Counted from the stretch's first letter, positions 51,617-60,306 are shown. The stretch is DNA of 64,000 nt from Croceivirga sp. (GCA_028284935.1 JANQQQ010000016.1:212730-276729), one strand, 5' to 3'. Numbers and translations are program-made. The notes: generated from the sequence alone by a model not told the origin.

Positions 51617-53164
51617 ATGAAAAACCTGCTACTCTCCTTTTTGGGATGCGTTGCCTTAATGGGTTATGCACAAAAAATGCCCATTGCCTATGACTTTGGT
51701 GAAAAATTCAACGATAGACATCGATATTCCAATCTATTGACCATTGCGGATGACGGCGATGGCGGATATATCTTGGTCCGATCCTATTTTCAGGGCCTTA
51801 TCCTCAAACCCAAAGGCTATTTATTGGAGCGATACGATAAGGACTTGAACCTTATTGAGGAATACAACTACAAGTTTCGTGACATGCAATTTGTCAATGG
51901 GTATATCAAGAATGGCATATTGAATTTGGTGTTCTTTAATTATGACTATAATAAGGAACAGTATGAATATTGGGTACACCAAAGTGCGACCACCAACTTC
52001 AATTTTAGGACGGAGAAGATACTGAGTATTTCTTCCAAGGTAGTTAAAGGAGCCTATGGAAAGAATTACTATAACCGGAATTTTTCCAATGGCTTTACCA
52101 CTACCATGCTCTTTGATCGAGATGAGAATGGGTTTTTAATCAGCACCCATCATACCAAGGGCAAGGAGAGCAAACATACGTTGCACCTCTTTGATGCCAA
52201 TTTCAACAAAAGATGGGAACATGATTTTTCGGGTGAAGCTGAGGAAAAAAATTATGCCTTTGAGCAATTGACCTTATCCAATGACCTTAGTACTGCCTAT
52301 TTGGTAGGGAAGGCCTATTTCAAAAAGCGACGATTTAAAGCCGAGGAACGAAAGTTTGAATATGAGATAGTCAAGGTATCCAGTACATCATCAAATGCCC
52401 AGAGCTTTAATCAGCCAGGGAAATATCCTGAAGCCCTATATCCTATTCTGAATAACGGGGAATTAAAATGTGTGGGGTTTTATGCCGATAGAAAGGATAA
52501 CCGGTACAATGGTTTGGCCTATTACGAATTGAACGCCAACACCTTGGCTATTCAAAAGGAAAAATACAATCCCTTCTCGCAAGAGTTTATGTACGATAAG
52601 TTTGGCAGGGAAGAGGACAAGGAAATTAAAAACCTCATCTTTAAAAGTGTGGATGTTACGGCCAATGATGAGATTCTGTTCAATGCTGAGGAGTTTTTTA
52701 TCACCCATAGCATGCACCGAACGGGGGCAGGACAACGTATGCAAGTGGATCGGTACCACTACAATGATATCGTCAGTGCCAAATTGGATGCCGAAGGAGA
52801 TATGCTTTGGGCGCGCAACATCAATAAATCTGAGGTGACCCAGGGAGATGAGGCCTATGCATCCTACAGTGCCTATAGCAAGGGGGGCAAAACCTATTTT
52901 TTCATTTGTACCTCCTCAGAAAACCCCCAACTGATCAATGAGGAACGATTAATTTTTAGGCAGGGCCTTAGCCGTAACCGAAACGTTTTTGTGATTTCCT
53001 TGGATGAAAAAGGTAAAATGGCCTATGACAAGATCATTGACAATCAAGAAGCACGCCTGCCCTTAATGGTGTCCAAACCATTTATTGATCGAAGTGAAGA
53101 TCAGTTGCTCTTTTATGCCAAGCGCGGCAGCAAAAAGCAATTGGTGGAAGTAGCCTTTGAGTAA
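51617..53164 (+). CDS. Exported protein of unknown function
   Basis: 515 residues with a signal peptide (KNLLLSFLGCVALMGYAQ). The mature sequence is aromatic-rich with repeating strand motifs (GGYILVRSYFQGLILKPKGYLLERYDKDLNLIEEYNYKF, YGKNYYNRNFSNGFTTTML), suggesting a beta-propeller or similar all-beta fold, but I recognise no family. It follows the enoyl-CoA hydratase by 23 bases and precedes a small lipoprotein gene by 20, so cotranscription is likely. Confidence 0.82.
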   Translation: MKNLLLSFLGCVALMGYAQKMPIAYDFGEKFNDRHRYSNLLTIADDGDGGYILVRSYFQGLILKPKGYLLERYDKDLNLIEEYNYKFRDMQFVNGYIKNGILNLVFFNYDYNKEQYEYWVHQSATTNFNFRTEKILSISSKVVKGAYGKNYYNRNFSNGFTTTMLFDRDENGFLISTHHTKGKESKHTLHLFDANFNKRWEHDFSGEAEEKNYAFEQLTLSNDLSTAYLVGKAYFKKRRFKAEERKFEYEIVKVSSTSSNAQSFNQPGKYPEALYPILNNGELKCVGFYADRKDNRYNGLAYYELNANTLAIQKEKYNPFSQEFMYDKFGREEDKEIKNLIFKSVDVTANDEILFNAEEFFITHSMHRTGAGQRMQVDRYHYNDIVSAKLDAEGDMLWARNINKSEVTQGDEAYASYSAYSKGGKTYFFICTSSENPQLINEERLIFRQGLSRNRNVFVISLDEKGKMAYDKIIDNQEARLPLMVSKPFIDRSEDQLLFYAKRGSKKQLVEVAFE

Positions 53165-53184
53165 ACCCTTAATACCCCAATATC

Positions 53185-53631
53185 ATGAGAAGAACACTAT
53201 GCATTTTATTCGTTACCAGCTTGTCATTAATTTTAGCGTCATGCAGTGACTCCGACGACAGTTCGGATGCGAATCCCGTAAGCGGGAGTTGGAGAGTGAC
53301 CTCCATTCAAGTTTCGCAACAACAGCTGACCCAATTTGCGCCATCTGACGAAGACATTATCCTTACCTTCAATTTAGGGACCGATTTTAGTGGTGAGACG
53401 TCGGTCAATCAATTTGGTGGGCGCTATGAGCTGGATGGAAGTACACTGACCATGCTCGAATTTTCCACGACGGAAGTAGCCGATACCCAATTCGCTGGGG
53501 CTTTTTATGAGGCCATTGCCGAAGCTCAGGTGCCCAATGAGACATTTGCCCAATTTGGCTACAATTTTGACAGTCTGGATCTGATTATGGTCTTTGGGAA
53601 TTCTGGTCAAATGACCCTTGAGCAACAATGA
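53185..53631 (+). CDS. Small lipoprotein, META/lipocalin-like
   Basis: 148 residues. Lipoprotein signal ILFVTSLSLILASC (Cys20) followed by an acidic Asp/Ser linker (SDSDDSSDANP). The mature part starts GSWRVTSIQVSQQ and contains FSGETSVNQFGGRYELDG and TLTMLEFSTTEVAD, resembling META (HslJ-like) folds, though the usual GCN motif reads SVN. Function unknown; probably outer-membrane or periplasmic. Confidence 0.75.
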   Translation: MRRTLCILFVTSLSLILASCSDSDDSSDANPVSGSWRVTSIQVSQQQLTQFAPSDEDIILTFNLGTDFSGETSVNQFGGRYELDGSTLTMLEFSTTEVADTQFAGAFYEAIAEAQVPNETFAQFGYNFDSLDLIMVFGNSGQMTLEQQ

Positions 53632-53683
53632 TTAACCAACACACAATTAGGATAAATTCCATAAATTTGGAATAAATCCTAAA

Positions 53684-54757
53684 TTGAAATCAAAAGAATT
53701 CATCAAAGGGCGTGGTGCCCAGAAAAATGTCCATAACCGTTTTTTAAAACAGGTATATGAACAACGGGAGGACTTTTTGGAATTCTGCAGGCTTGAAGGG
53801 GAAGCAGCGGATACGAATAAAACGGAGTACCTCCCCATTTTCCCAAAGACCATTGTAAACAAAGTGACCAGTCCTGATGTGGGGATGGAATATTCCATGA
53901 ACCCTTACCAAGGTTGCGAGCATGGTTGTATTTATTGTTACGCCAGAAATACCCATGAGTATTGGGGCTATAGCGCGGGACTTGATTTTGAACGAAAGAT
54001 TCTCGTCAAGAAAGACGCCGCTATCCTTTTGGAAGAACTTCTGAAGAAGAAATCATGGAAAGCGGCGACCATTGTACTTTCAGGAAACACCGATTGCTAT
54101 CAACCTGCAGAGCAGAAATTCAAGATAACAAGACAATGCCTGGAAGTTTTCCATAAATACAGGCACCCCGTGGGCATCATTACAAAGAATGCATTGGTAC
54201 TTCGCGATTTGGAGATTTTAAAACGTTTGAACAAACACCAATTGGTCGGGGTCAATGTCTCCATCACCTCACTATCCGAAAAAACCAGACGATTATTGGA
54301 ACCCAGGACAGCCACCATCAAAAGGCGGCTGCAAACCATCAAGATACTTTCTGATAATGGAATTCCGGTTAATGCCATGCTTGCTCCCGTGATACCTGGA
54401 ATCAATAGCCACGAGCTCCTGAAACTTGCAAAAACCGTTTCGGAACACGGAGCGTTGTCCTTTGGTTTTACCATAGTACGGTTGAATGGCGCGATTGGTG
54501 AAATTTTTAAGAATTGGATACAACAAGCCATGCCGGACAAAGCCGAGAAAGTATTGCATTTGATTCAAGATTGTCACGGTGGAAGTATCAATGATAGTCG
54601 TTTTGGGGTTCGAAGTCGTGGCGAGGGCAAGGTCGCGGAACAAATTCATGAAATGGCCCGACTGGCACGGCGAAAGTATTTTAAGGATAAGGTGTTTCCA
54701 GGGCTTCGAACCGACTTACATGAGCAGTATAAAGATGGGCAGATGAAATTATTTTAA
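53684..54757 (+). CDS. Radical SAM protein, PA0069 type
   Basis: 357 residues. TTG start at 53684: no in-frame ATG lies before the conserved N-terminus IKGRGAQKNVHNRF, and a stop occurs at 53648. The Fe-S cluster motif CEHGCIYC supplies Cys78, Cys82 and Cys85 (CxxxCxxC). Other segments typical of this SPL-like branch: PYQGCEHGCIYCYARNTHEYW, VLSGNTDCYQPAEQ, GIITKNALVLRDLEIL, EPRTATIKRRLQTI. These enzymes reductively cleave S-adenosylmethionine; the substrate of this branch is unknown, and spore photoproduct repair is unlikely in a non-spore former. Confidence 0.9.
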   Translation: MKSKEFIKGRGAQKNVHNRFLKQVYEQREDFLEFCRLEGEAADTNKTEYLPIFPKTIVNKVTSPDVGMEYSMNPYQGCEHGCIYCYARNTHEYWGYSAGLDFERKILVKKDAAILLEELLKKKSWKAATIVLSGNTDCYQPAEQKFKITRQCLEVFHKYRHPVGIITKNALVLRDLEILKRLNKHQLVGVNVSITSLSEKTRRLLEPRTATIKRRLQTIKILSDNGIPVNAMLAPVIPGINSHELLKLAKTVSEHGALSFGFTIVRLNGAIGEIFKNWIQQAMPDKAEKVLHLIQDCHGGSINDSRFGVRSRGEGKVAEQIHEMARLARRKYFKDKVFPGLRTDLHEQYKDGQMKLF

Positions 54758-54859
54758 ATATTTTTAGGGAAATTGTCCAATGAAGACATCGGTGCTCGTC
54801 ACCATACCGAGAATCCATAGTATAAACAGTTCGTACCAGCGGACATAAAAGAAAAGGAC

Positions 54860-55213
54860 ATGAGTAATTTTTTGTATTTATTTAGAGGTGGGGACGAGAG
54901 CTTTAATAAACTCTCCCAAGAAGAAAAACAAGCCCATATGGAAGTGTGGGGAAAGTGGATGGGGGAGCTCCAAGAAAAAGGCAAATTATTGGATGGTCTC
55001 CCCTTGGCCGCGGATGGTCGGGTAGTGGAAAATAGAGGGAAAGTGGTGACCAACGGCCCTTATGCCGAGGGTGCTGAATTGGTAGGCGGCTATCTTATTG
55101 TTTCTGCGGCAGATTTGGATGAGGCTACGGAAATTTCAAAAGGCTGTCCCATTTTCGATTACGAAGGAAGCGTTGTTGAGATTCGTGAGATTGTGGACAT
55201 GGAAGGCCATTAA
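54860..55213 (+). CDS. YCII-related (DGPF) domain protein
   Basis: 117 residues, cytosolic. YCII/DGPF pattern: FLYLFRGGDESFNKLSQEEKQ, GKLLDGLPLAADGRVVENRG, VTNGPYAEGAELVGGYLIVSAAD, and ATEISKGCPIFDYEGSVVEIRE. Such proteins are the usual genomic partners of ECF42-type sigma factors, which is exactly what follows. They are thought to act as sensors or targets of the sigma factor, but the signal is unknown. A strong terminator stands between the two genes. Confidence 0.92.
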   Translation: MSNFLYLFRGGDESFNKLSQEEKQAHMEVWGKWMGELQEKGKLLDGLPLAADGRVVENRGKVVTNGPYAEGAELVGGYLIVSAADLDEATEISKGCPIFDYEGSVVEIREIVDMEGH

Positions 55214-55230
55214 ATCAACTAAAGTTTGAA

Positions 55231-55257
55231 AAAGCCCGAGTTGAATCGGGCTTTTTT
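55231..55257 (+). terminator. Rho-independent terminator between YCII and sigma genes
   Basis: AAAGCCCGA / TCGGGCTTT form a 9-bp stem around GTTGAA, ending in TTTTTT. It lies 17 bases after the YCII stop and 8 bases before the sigma ATG, so the sigma gene depends on read-through or its own start signal. Confidence 0.88.
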
Positions 55258-55264
55258 AATTGTA

Positions 55265-56509
55265 ATGCAGTACGCAAAAGACCATATCGATAAAAAACTG
55301 GATCATCTTTTCAGGAATGAATATGCAAAGGTTATTGCCATACTTACCAAAAGATACGGGGTCAGTCACATCGAGGATATTGAAGATGTGGTTCAAGAGA
55401 CCTTTGTAAAGGCCATGAAGGTTTGGGGATATAAATCCGTTCCAGATCATCCAACGGCATGGTTGCTTAAAGTGGCCGGTAATGGAATGATTGATGTATT
55501 GCGGAGACAAAGAAAAACAAGTACGGATGCTGAGGTTACCGGAGAGGAAAGCCCTGAGAAAGAAGTGGATACCCTTCTCAAAAATGAAATTTCCGATAGC
55601 CAACTCAAAATGATCTTTGCCTGTTGCGATCCTAAACTTTCTGAGGAGTACCAGTTGATATTGAGTTTAAAGCTAATAGGCGGGTTTAGCAATAAGGAGT
55701 TGTCCGAAGCTTTACTGAAAAAGGAAGAGACCATTGCCAAGGGGTTTACCCGAGCCAAAAAAAAATTCAAGGACACCGTCCAATTCGTGAAAGTGCCGGC
55801 AGAAATGGGCTTGCAGTCCCGCCTTTTTGTAGTGCTACGAGTTATTTATTTATTGTTTTCCGAAGGGTATGCCACTACTATAGGTTCCCAAATTCTTAAA
55901 AGGGACATTTGTTTTGAAGCAATGCGCTTAGCCTTGCTTTTACGAGAAAACGATTACTGCAGACACCCCAATCTGGAGGCCTTGATTGCCTTAATGTGTT
56001 TTCATGTTTCCCGATTTGATGCACGTATTGATGAGCGGGGCGAGTTGGTTAGTTTGGACCATCACGACCGGTCTTTATATAATCAAGATTTGATACAAAT
56101 AGGATTGCGGCACCTAAGAAATTCGCAATCCAAGGCCATAAAACCAAACAACTATCTTTTTGAGGCAGCGGTATCCTATGAACATTGCGCAGCCAAAACC
56201 TTTACGGAAACCAATTGGGAAGCCATTCTAAAACTTTATGATTTGCATGTGCAAAGCCAACCTTCGCCCATGGCCAAATTGAATCGAATCGTTGCGGTCC
56301 AAAAAGTACAGGGTCCCAAAATCGCCTTGGCCGAATTGGAAGTATTGACCAAGGAATATGACTATGAAAAGGTGGGGCTCTTTTATGCCATCAAAGCAGG
56401 AATACTTGGTGAAATGAACCATTCAGCCCATCATGCTGTCTTGAGAAGCGCGATTTCCCTTACGGAGAATGAACTCCAAAAACAACATTTGGAAAAAAAA
56501 ATGAAATAA
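55265..56509 (+). CDS. ECF sigma factor with C-terminal extension (ECF42-like)
   Basis: 414 residues from the ATG at 55265. An upstream TTG frame start would lie inside the terminator. Sigma region 2 is around residues 17-85 (DIEDVVQETFVKAMKVWGY, then DHPTAWLLKVAGNGMIDVLRR), and region 4 around 115-165 (LSKLIGGFSNKELSEALLKKE-like helices). The C-terminal ~240 residues are the TPR/DUF6596-like extension of ECF42 proteins (RLFVVLRVIYLLFSEGY, SPMAKLNRIVAVQKVQGP, AIKAGILGEMNHSAHHAVLR). No anti-sigma factor is visible, as is typical for ECF42; control is thought to use the extension. Confidence 0.93.
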   Translation: MQYAKDHIDKKLDHLFRNEYAKVIAILTKRYGVSHIEDIEDVVQETFVKAMKVWGYKSVPDHPTAWLLKVAGNGMIDVLRRQRKTSTDAEVTGEESPEKEVDTLLKNEISDSQLKMIFACCDPKLSEEYQLILSLKLIGGFSNKELSEALLKKEETIAKGFTRAKKKFKDTVQFVKVPAEMGLQSRLFVVLRVIYLLFSEGYATTIGSQILKRDICFEAMRLALLLRENDYCRHPNLEALIALMCFHVSRFDARIDERGELVSLDHHDRSLYNQDLIQIGLRHLRNSQSKAIKPNNYLFEAAVSYEHCAAKTFTETNWEAILKLYDLHVQSQPSPMAKLNRIVAVQKVQGPKIALAELEVLTKEYDYEKVGLFYAIKAGILGEMNHSAHHAVLRSAISLTENELQKQHLEKKMK

Positions 56510-56526
56510 TGGGTGCATTATTTAGA

Positions 56527-58278
56527 CTACTGTTCTTGGTCGTATGGGATATAGCCCGCCCATTCCCAAGGTGTAAACGTATCGCCGAGGGCATATTCCA
56601 GTAATTGTTTGTAGATGCCCTCCCCATTATCGGAATTGGTCATGATCAGCATTCCCTTCCCTACATCGGGAAAAAGAATGGAGTAGTGCTGAAATCCATC
56701 CCCATGCCCACCTTTTGATACTCCTTTGCCATATGGAGTGGTGAAATTAAGCCAACCCAAACCACAGCTCAAGTTAATAGTATTGTATCTGGCAGTTATG
56801 GTTTTGGAATCCGGTCCAAAATGCTTTAACGATCTGATCCGGATTTGAGGACTAAAGATATGATTGTAGGAAACTTCGGACAGTAGTTCTTGATTGAGAA
56901 CTGCTGTTAAAAATCGGATGTAATCCGTTGCAGTGGTTTCAAGGGTGCTACCGGACCTTGGCTCATTATCGATGTCTTTCTCATATAACGAGCCGTCCTT
57001 TAAATGACCATAAGTAAAGTCTTTTGCAAATCTCGGTTGCCATTGATAAGAGGAATCATCCATGCCTAAAGGCTGGAAAATGAGTTCTTGGGCCAGTTCT
57101 TCCAATCCTTTGCCGGTTATCCTTTCCAAAACAACTTGTAAGTAGACAAAACCTTCTCCACTGTAATGGTATTGGGAACCAGGTTCAAAGTTCACCCGCA
57201 ATTTTCGATCTGATTCAAAGAAGCGCCAGTTTGGAAATCCTGTGGTATGGGCCAAGCACATCCTAGCTGTTATTTTGTGATATAGGCTATCTGCTTCCAA
57301 ATCGGAAAAATCATCGTGCCATCGGGTTAATGCTTTATACTCATAAATTTTCTTGGGCAGATAGCTTTCAAGGGGGGTATCCAAATCAATGACTTTATCC
57401 TCAACAAGCTTCATCACCAAAATACTGAATACGGCCTTGCTCAATGAAGCGCCATAGATATTGGTGGAATCCGTTAAGACCAATTTCTCCGGGAAATTTT
57501 TGTATCCGTTGACATTGACATAGACGGGTTGTTTCTTATTAAATAGGGCCACGGCCATTCCCTGCACTTTGGCCTCGTTCATCAATAGGTTAATCTTAGC
57601 AGAAATCGAGTCTTTGTGTATGGTACTTCCATCCAAACGCTCTACCATTTGTTGTGGTTGTGAAATACAGCTGCCGCTAATGGCCAATATCATAAGCAAA
57701 CCAACCGTTTTTATCGCTTTACTCCTTAGAAATGGAATGGATAATGGATAAAAACACTTTCCTTTTTGAAGGGCATAAATGATGTTAAAGATGACAATAG
57801 CAATGCACAGCGGAATTGTGGAAATGAAAATAAAAAATCCCCATTTCTGTATGGTGATCAAACTCACAAAGGACAAGACTACAAGAAGTATGGCGGTAAT
57901 ATGAAAGTTGATTATTTTTCTGCCGTGCATATCGTAAATGGGGTTGTCTTCCCTTTTGTGGATCCATAGAAAGAGAGGGATCAACACATTGCAAGCGGGA
58001 ATGAACATTCCTAGCATAGGGGTGGCATGAAGCAATAAAAGCCACTTTTTTCTTATCGTTTCCTGTTTGGGGTTTTGTAAAGGAAGTAGCTCTTCCACTT
58101 CAATATCCAAAGCAGCAGCAAGTAATTTTACGGTATTGAGATGAGGGTTGACTTCGGCGTTCTCAATGCGTTGGATGGTGCGAAGGGTGACATTGGTCCG
58201 CTTGGACAATTCTTCTTGGGAATATCCTTGGCTTTTTCTGTGGTAAATTAAATTTTTGGCAATGGACTGCGAGGTCAT
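56527..58278 (-). CDS. XRE HTH - DUF4870 membrane - serine beta-lactamase-fold fusion protein
   Basis: 583 residues. (1) XRE/HTH_3 domain, about 5-62 (YSQEELSKRTNVTLRTIQRIEN). (2) DUF4870-type membrane region, about 77-185 (HATPMLGMFIPACNVLIP, GRKIINFHITAILLVVL), ending in the YPLSIPFLR typical of that family. (3) Helix at 190-203 ending in lipobox-like LAISGSC (Cys204). (4) Beta-lactamase/penicillin-binding fold to the end: SxxK Ser278-Lys281 in YGASLSKAVF, Tyr372 in YHYSGEG, and GGHGDG near 524-528 in the third-motif position. Positive-inside pattern (HTH in, four crossings) puts the enzyme domain outside. Whether the fold binds beta-lactams or another peptide/ester is unknown. Confidence 0.9.
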   Translation of the reverse strand: MTSQSIAKNLIYHRKSQGYSQEELSKRTNVTLRTIQRIENAEVNPHLNTVKLLAAALDIEVEELLPLQNPKQETIRKKWLLLLHATPMLGMFIPACNVLIPLFLWIHKREDNPIYDMHGRKIINFHITAILLVVLSFVSLITIQKWGFFIFISTIPLCIAIVIFNIIYALQKGKCFYPLSIPFLRSKAIKTVGLLMILAISGSCISQPQQMVERLDGSTIHKDSISAKINLLMNEAKVQGMAVALFNKKQPVYVNVNGYKNFPEKLVLTDSTNIYGASLSKAVFSILVMKLVEDKVIDLDTPLESYLPKKIYEYKALTRWHDDFSDLEADSLYHKITARMCLAHTTGFPNWRFFESDRKLRVNFEPGSQYHYSGEGFVYLQVVLERITGKGLEELAQELIFQPLGMDDSSYQWQPRFAKDFTYGHLKDGSLYEKDIDNEPRSGSTLETTATDYIRFLTAVLNQELLSEVSYNHIFSPQIRIRSLKHFGPDSKTITARYNTINLSCGLGWLNFTTPYGKGVSKGGHGDGFQHYSILFPDVGKGMLIMTNSDNGEGIYKQLLEYALGDTFTPWEWAGYIPYDQEQ

Positions 58279-58300
58279 GAATGGATTTTTATCGTTGGAC

Positions 58301-58359
58301 CAAATGTATTTAAACAGGGGTGCTTTAATTACGACATTTATATGTCATGTTTATGTCAT
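58301..58359 (-). promoter_or_regulatory. Promoter and candidate operator of the HTH-beta-lactamase fusion gene
   Basis: On the minus strand TACATTTG (58301-58308) is a perfect TAnnTTTG box, 22 bases before the start codon. Upstream lies GACAT-TTAT-ATGTC (58333-58346) overlapping two direct ATGTCAT repeats (58342-58348 and 58353-58359) spaced 11 bp, one helical turn, over the -33 region. This is a fitting site for an autoregulating XRE protein; binding is inferred. Confidence 0.52.
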
Positions 58360-58438
58360 TACCCTTTAATCCTTTGATTTTATGTGATTGGTAGGCAATT
58401 TTGCATCTTAAGCCATATGATTAAATGAAATGGGTGAA

Positions 58439-59101
58439 CTATTGTTCACCCCTCCATTCCGCATAAAACTGTTCCAAATAATCCAAAAGGTACTGGTGTC
58501 GTTTTTCGGCCAATTTTTTTCCTGTTTTGGTATTCATCTTATCCTTTAGCAGCAACAACTTTTCATAAAAATGGTTGATGGTTGGGGTATTGGATTTTTT
58601 GTATTCCGCTTTGGTCAGGTTCAACCTTGGGGGAATATCGGGGTCGTACAATCCCCTGTTTTTATAGCCACCATAGTTAAAGGCCCTTGCAATACCAATG
58701 GCGCCAATAGCATCCAATCGGTCTGCATCCTGCACTACTTCCAGTTCTTTGGAATGGAACTTCCCTTTTTTTGATTCATCAAGTGAATTTTTAAAGGAAA
58801 TGCTTTTAATGATATTAACCACATGATTAATAATGGTGGGGTGTACGGCAATGGAACGCAAAAAATTCGTAGCTTTTTTTGGCCCCACGGTCTCATCGCC
58901 ATCATGGAACTTGGCATCGGCAATATCATGGAGCAGTGCACCCAGACTCACAGTAAGAATATCAACTTCCTCATCTTTGGCAATGAGCATGGTGTTGTTA
59001 AAAACACGTTGAATGTGGAACCAGTCATGTCCGCCTTCGGCCCCTTTTAAGGTGGCCTTGACAAAGGCGACGGTTGCTTCTATGATTTCAGTATCGGTCA
59101 T
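58439..59101 (-). CDS. HD domain phosphohydrolase
   Basis: 220 residues. HD-domain metal ligands: GGHDWFHIQRVFNN (first His and the following His), ALLHDIADAKFHDGDE (HD pair about 56-57), and VVQDADRLDAIGAIGIARAFN (final Asp). This is the YedJ-like HD hydrolase branch, predicted to cleave nucleotides or other phosphate esters in the cytosol. The start (58439-59101 frame, ATG at 59099-59101) overlaps the stop of the upstream acyltransferase gene by one base, so the two are translationally coupled. Confidence 0.93.
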   Translation of the reverse strand: MTDTEIIEATVAFVKATLKGAEGGHDWFHIQRVFNNTMLIAKDEEVDILTVSLGALLHDIADAKFHDGDETVGPKKATNFLRSIAVHPTIINHVVNIIKSISFKNSLDESKKGKFHSKELEVVQDADRLDAIGAIGIARAFNYGGYKNRGLYDPDIPPRLNLTKAEYKKSNTPTINHFYEKLLLLKDKMNTKTGKKLAEKRHQYLLDYLEQFYAEWRGEQ

Positions 59102-59829
59102 TATATCCTGATTCCGTTTGTGATGATGTACTCCATCTGTTCAATTAATTCATCAGGATTCCCCTTATTTGGTATGGGTTCGTGCACATCAAAGGTTAAA
59201 TGGCAGCCCAATCCCATGGGGAATTTTCCGTAGCGAAGTAGCTTCCAAGAATTATTGATGCTAATGGGGACCAGCAAAGCGGAAGGAGCATTTTTCATCA
59301 ATGTTTTCAATCCCATGGGTTTAAATTTCTTGGGGCTTCCGTCCCTGCTGCGAGTACCCTCTGGGAAGATGACCGCACTTCTATTATGGGTTTCGATATA
59401 TTTTCCCAATTTGGCAATTTCCGCCAATGCCTGAACACCATCCTTTCTGTCAATCAATGCGGACCCGCCATGCCTTAGATTAAAGGACACACTGGGAAGT
59501 CCCTTGCCCAGTTCCTTTTTACTCACAAATTTGGGATGGTGCTTTCGCATATACCAAATGATGGGAGGAATGTCATACATGCTCTGGTGGTTGGTCACAA
59601 TGATTAATGGTCTGTCTGATGGAATCTGGTGGGAATTCCTAAAGGTAAATCGGGCTCCCAAAATATTGAGGCAGCGCATCAAAAACCAATTGAGGATGGA
59701 AACACTGCGTTTATGGGCATCATATCCAAAAAACGTTAGGCAAAACCATTGAATGGGATGGAAGACACAGAGGGTCAAACCAAAGAAGAGGAAGTAAACG
59801 GCTGTAATTGGATAGGCTAAAAACTTCAT
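59101..59829 (-). CDS. plsC: 1-acyl-sn-glycerol-3-phosphate acyltransferase
   Basis: 242 residues from the ATG at 59827-59829; the open frame extends 9 codons upstream into a terminator hairpin, so this start is preferred. N-terminal membrane helix (FLAYPITAVYFLFFGLTLCVF), then the PlsC acyltransferase motifs: VTNHQSMYDIP (NHxxxxD), FPEGTRSRDG (FPEGTRS), and VPISINNSWKLL. Transfers an acyl group to lysophosphatidate at the inner membrane to make phosphatidate. It is followed by the HD hydrolase gene. Confidence 0.93.
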   Translation of the reverse strand: MKFLAYPITAVYFLFFGLTLCVFHPIQWFCLTFFGYDAHKRSVSILNWFLMRCLNILGARFTFRNSHQIPSDRPLIIVTNHQSMYDIPPIIWYMRKHHPKFVSKKELGKGLPSVSFNLRHGGSALIDRKDGVQALAEIAKLGKYIETHNRSAVIFPEGTRSRDGSPKKFKPMGLKTLMKNAPSALLVPISINNSWKLLRYGKFPMGLGCHLTFDVHEPIPNKGNPDELIEQMEYIITNGIRI

Positions 59830-59835
59830 TGGAAC

Positions 59836-59865
59836 AAAAATAAAAAACCACTCCAAAGGAGTGGT
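59836..59865 (-). terminator. Rho-independent terminator of the bacilliredoxin gene
   Basis: Read on the minus strand: ACCACTCC / GGAGTGGT with loop TTT, followed by TTTTTTATTTTT. It is 30 bases after the bacilliredoxin stop and just before the plsC start. Confidence 0.88.
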
Positions 59866-59895
59866 CTTCTTGAATTCTAAAGATTTGTTGTGCCT

Positions 59896-60306
59896 TTAAC
59901 AGTGTTCGTTATAGGCTTCCATTAAATTTTCAGCGATGACTTCGGCGGGCCGTCCTTCAATATGGTGGCGTTCTATCATGTGCACCAATTCCCCATCTTT
60001 AAATAAAGCCATACTTGGCGAAGATGGTGGAAAGGGTACCATTGCCGCTCTTGCCGTATTTACCGCCTCCGTATCAACCCCCGCAAAAACCGTGACTAAA
60101 TGGTCGGGTTTTTTGGAGTTCTGAAGGCTCAATTTTGCGGCAGGCCTGGCATTGGCGGCTGCACAGCCACAGACCGAGTTTACGACCACCAAAGTAGTTC
60201 CATCGGTTTTAAGGGCATCTTCAACAGCCTCACTGCTATATAATTCTTGAAATCCAGCGCTGGCTAAATCTTGGCGCATGGGTTTTACCAATTCTTCTGG
60301 GTACAT
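59896..60306 (-). CDS. BrxA/BrxB family bacilliredoxin
   Basis: 136 residues from the ATG at 60304-60306 (the open frame starts two codons upstream at TTG). Family start MYPEELVKPMRQDL, redox motif CGC in NSVCGCAAANARPA, and FAGVDTEAVNTARAAM, PPSSPSMALFKDGELVHMIERHHIEGRPAE. Bacilliredoxins remove bacillithiol from S-bacillithiolated proteins; many flavobacteria are thought to use bacillithiol. Monocistronic, with its own terminator. Confidence 0.95.
   Translation of the reverse strand: MYPEELVKPMRQDLASAGFQELYSSEAVEDALKTDGTTLVVVNSVCGCAAANARPAAKLSLQNSKKPDHLVTVFAGVDTEAVNTARAAMVPFPPSSPSMALFKDGELVHMIERHHIEGRPAEVIAENLMEAYNEHC

Noticed and set aside
53684..54757. Spore photoproduct lyase
   Set aside because: It shares the radical SAM fold and CxxxCxxC motif, but the N-terminal IKGRGAQ and lack of sporulation point to the PA0069-type branch.
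55226..55264. TTG start upstream of the sigma factor ATG
   Set aside because: It would place the start codon inside the terminator hairpin at 55231-55257.
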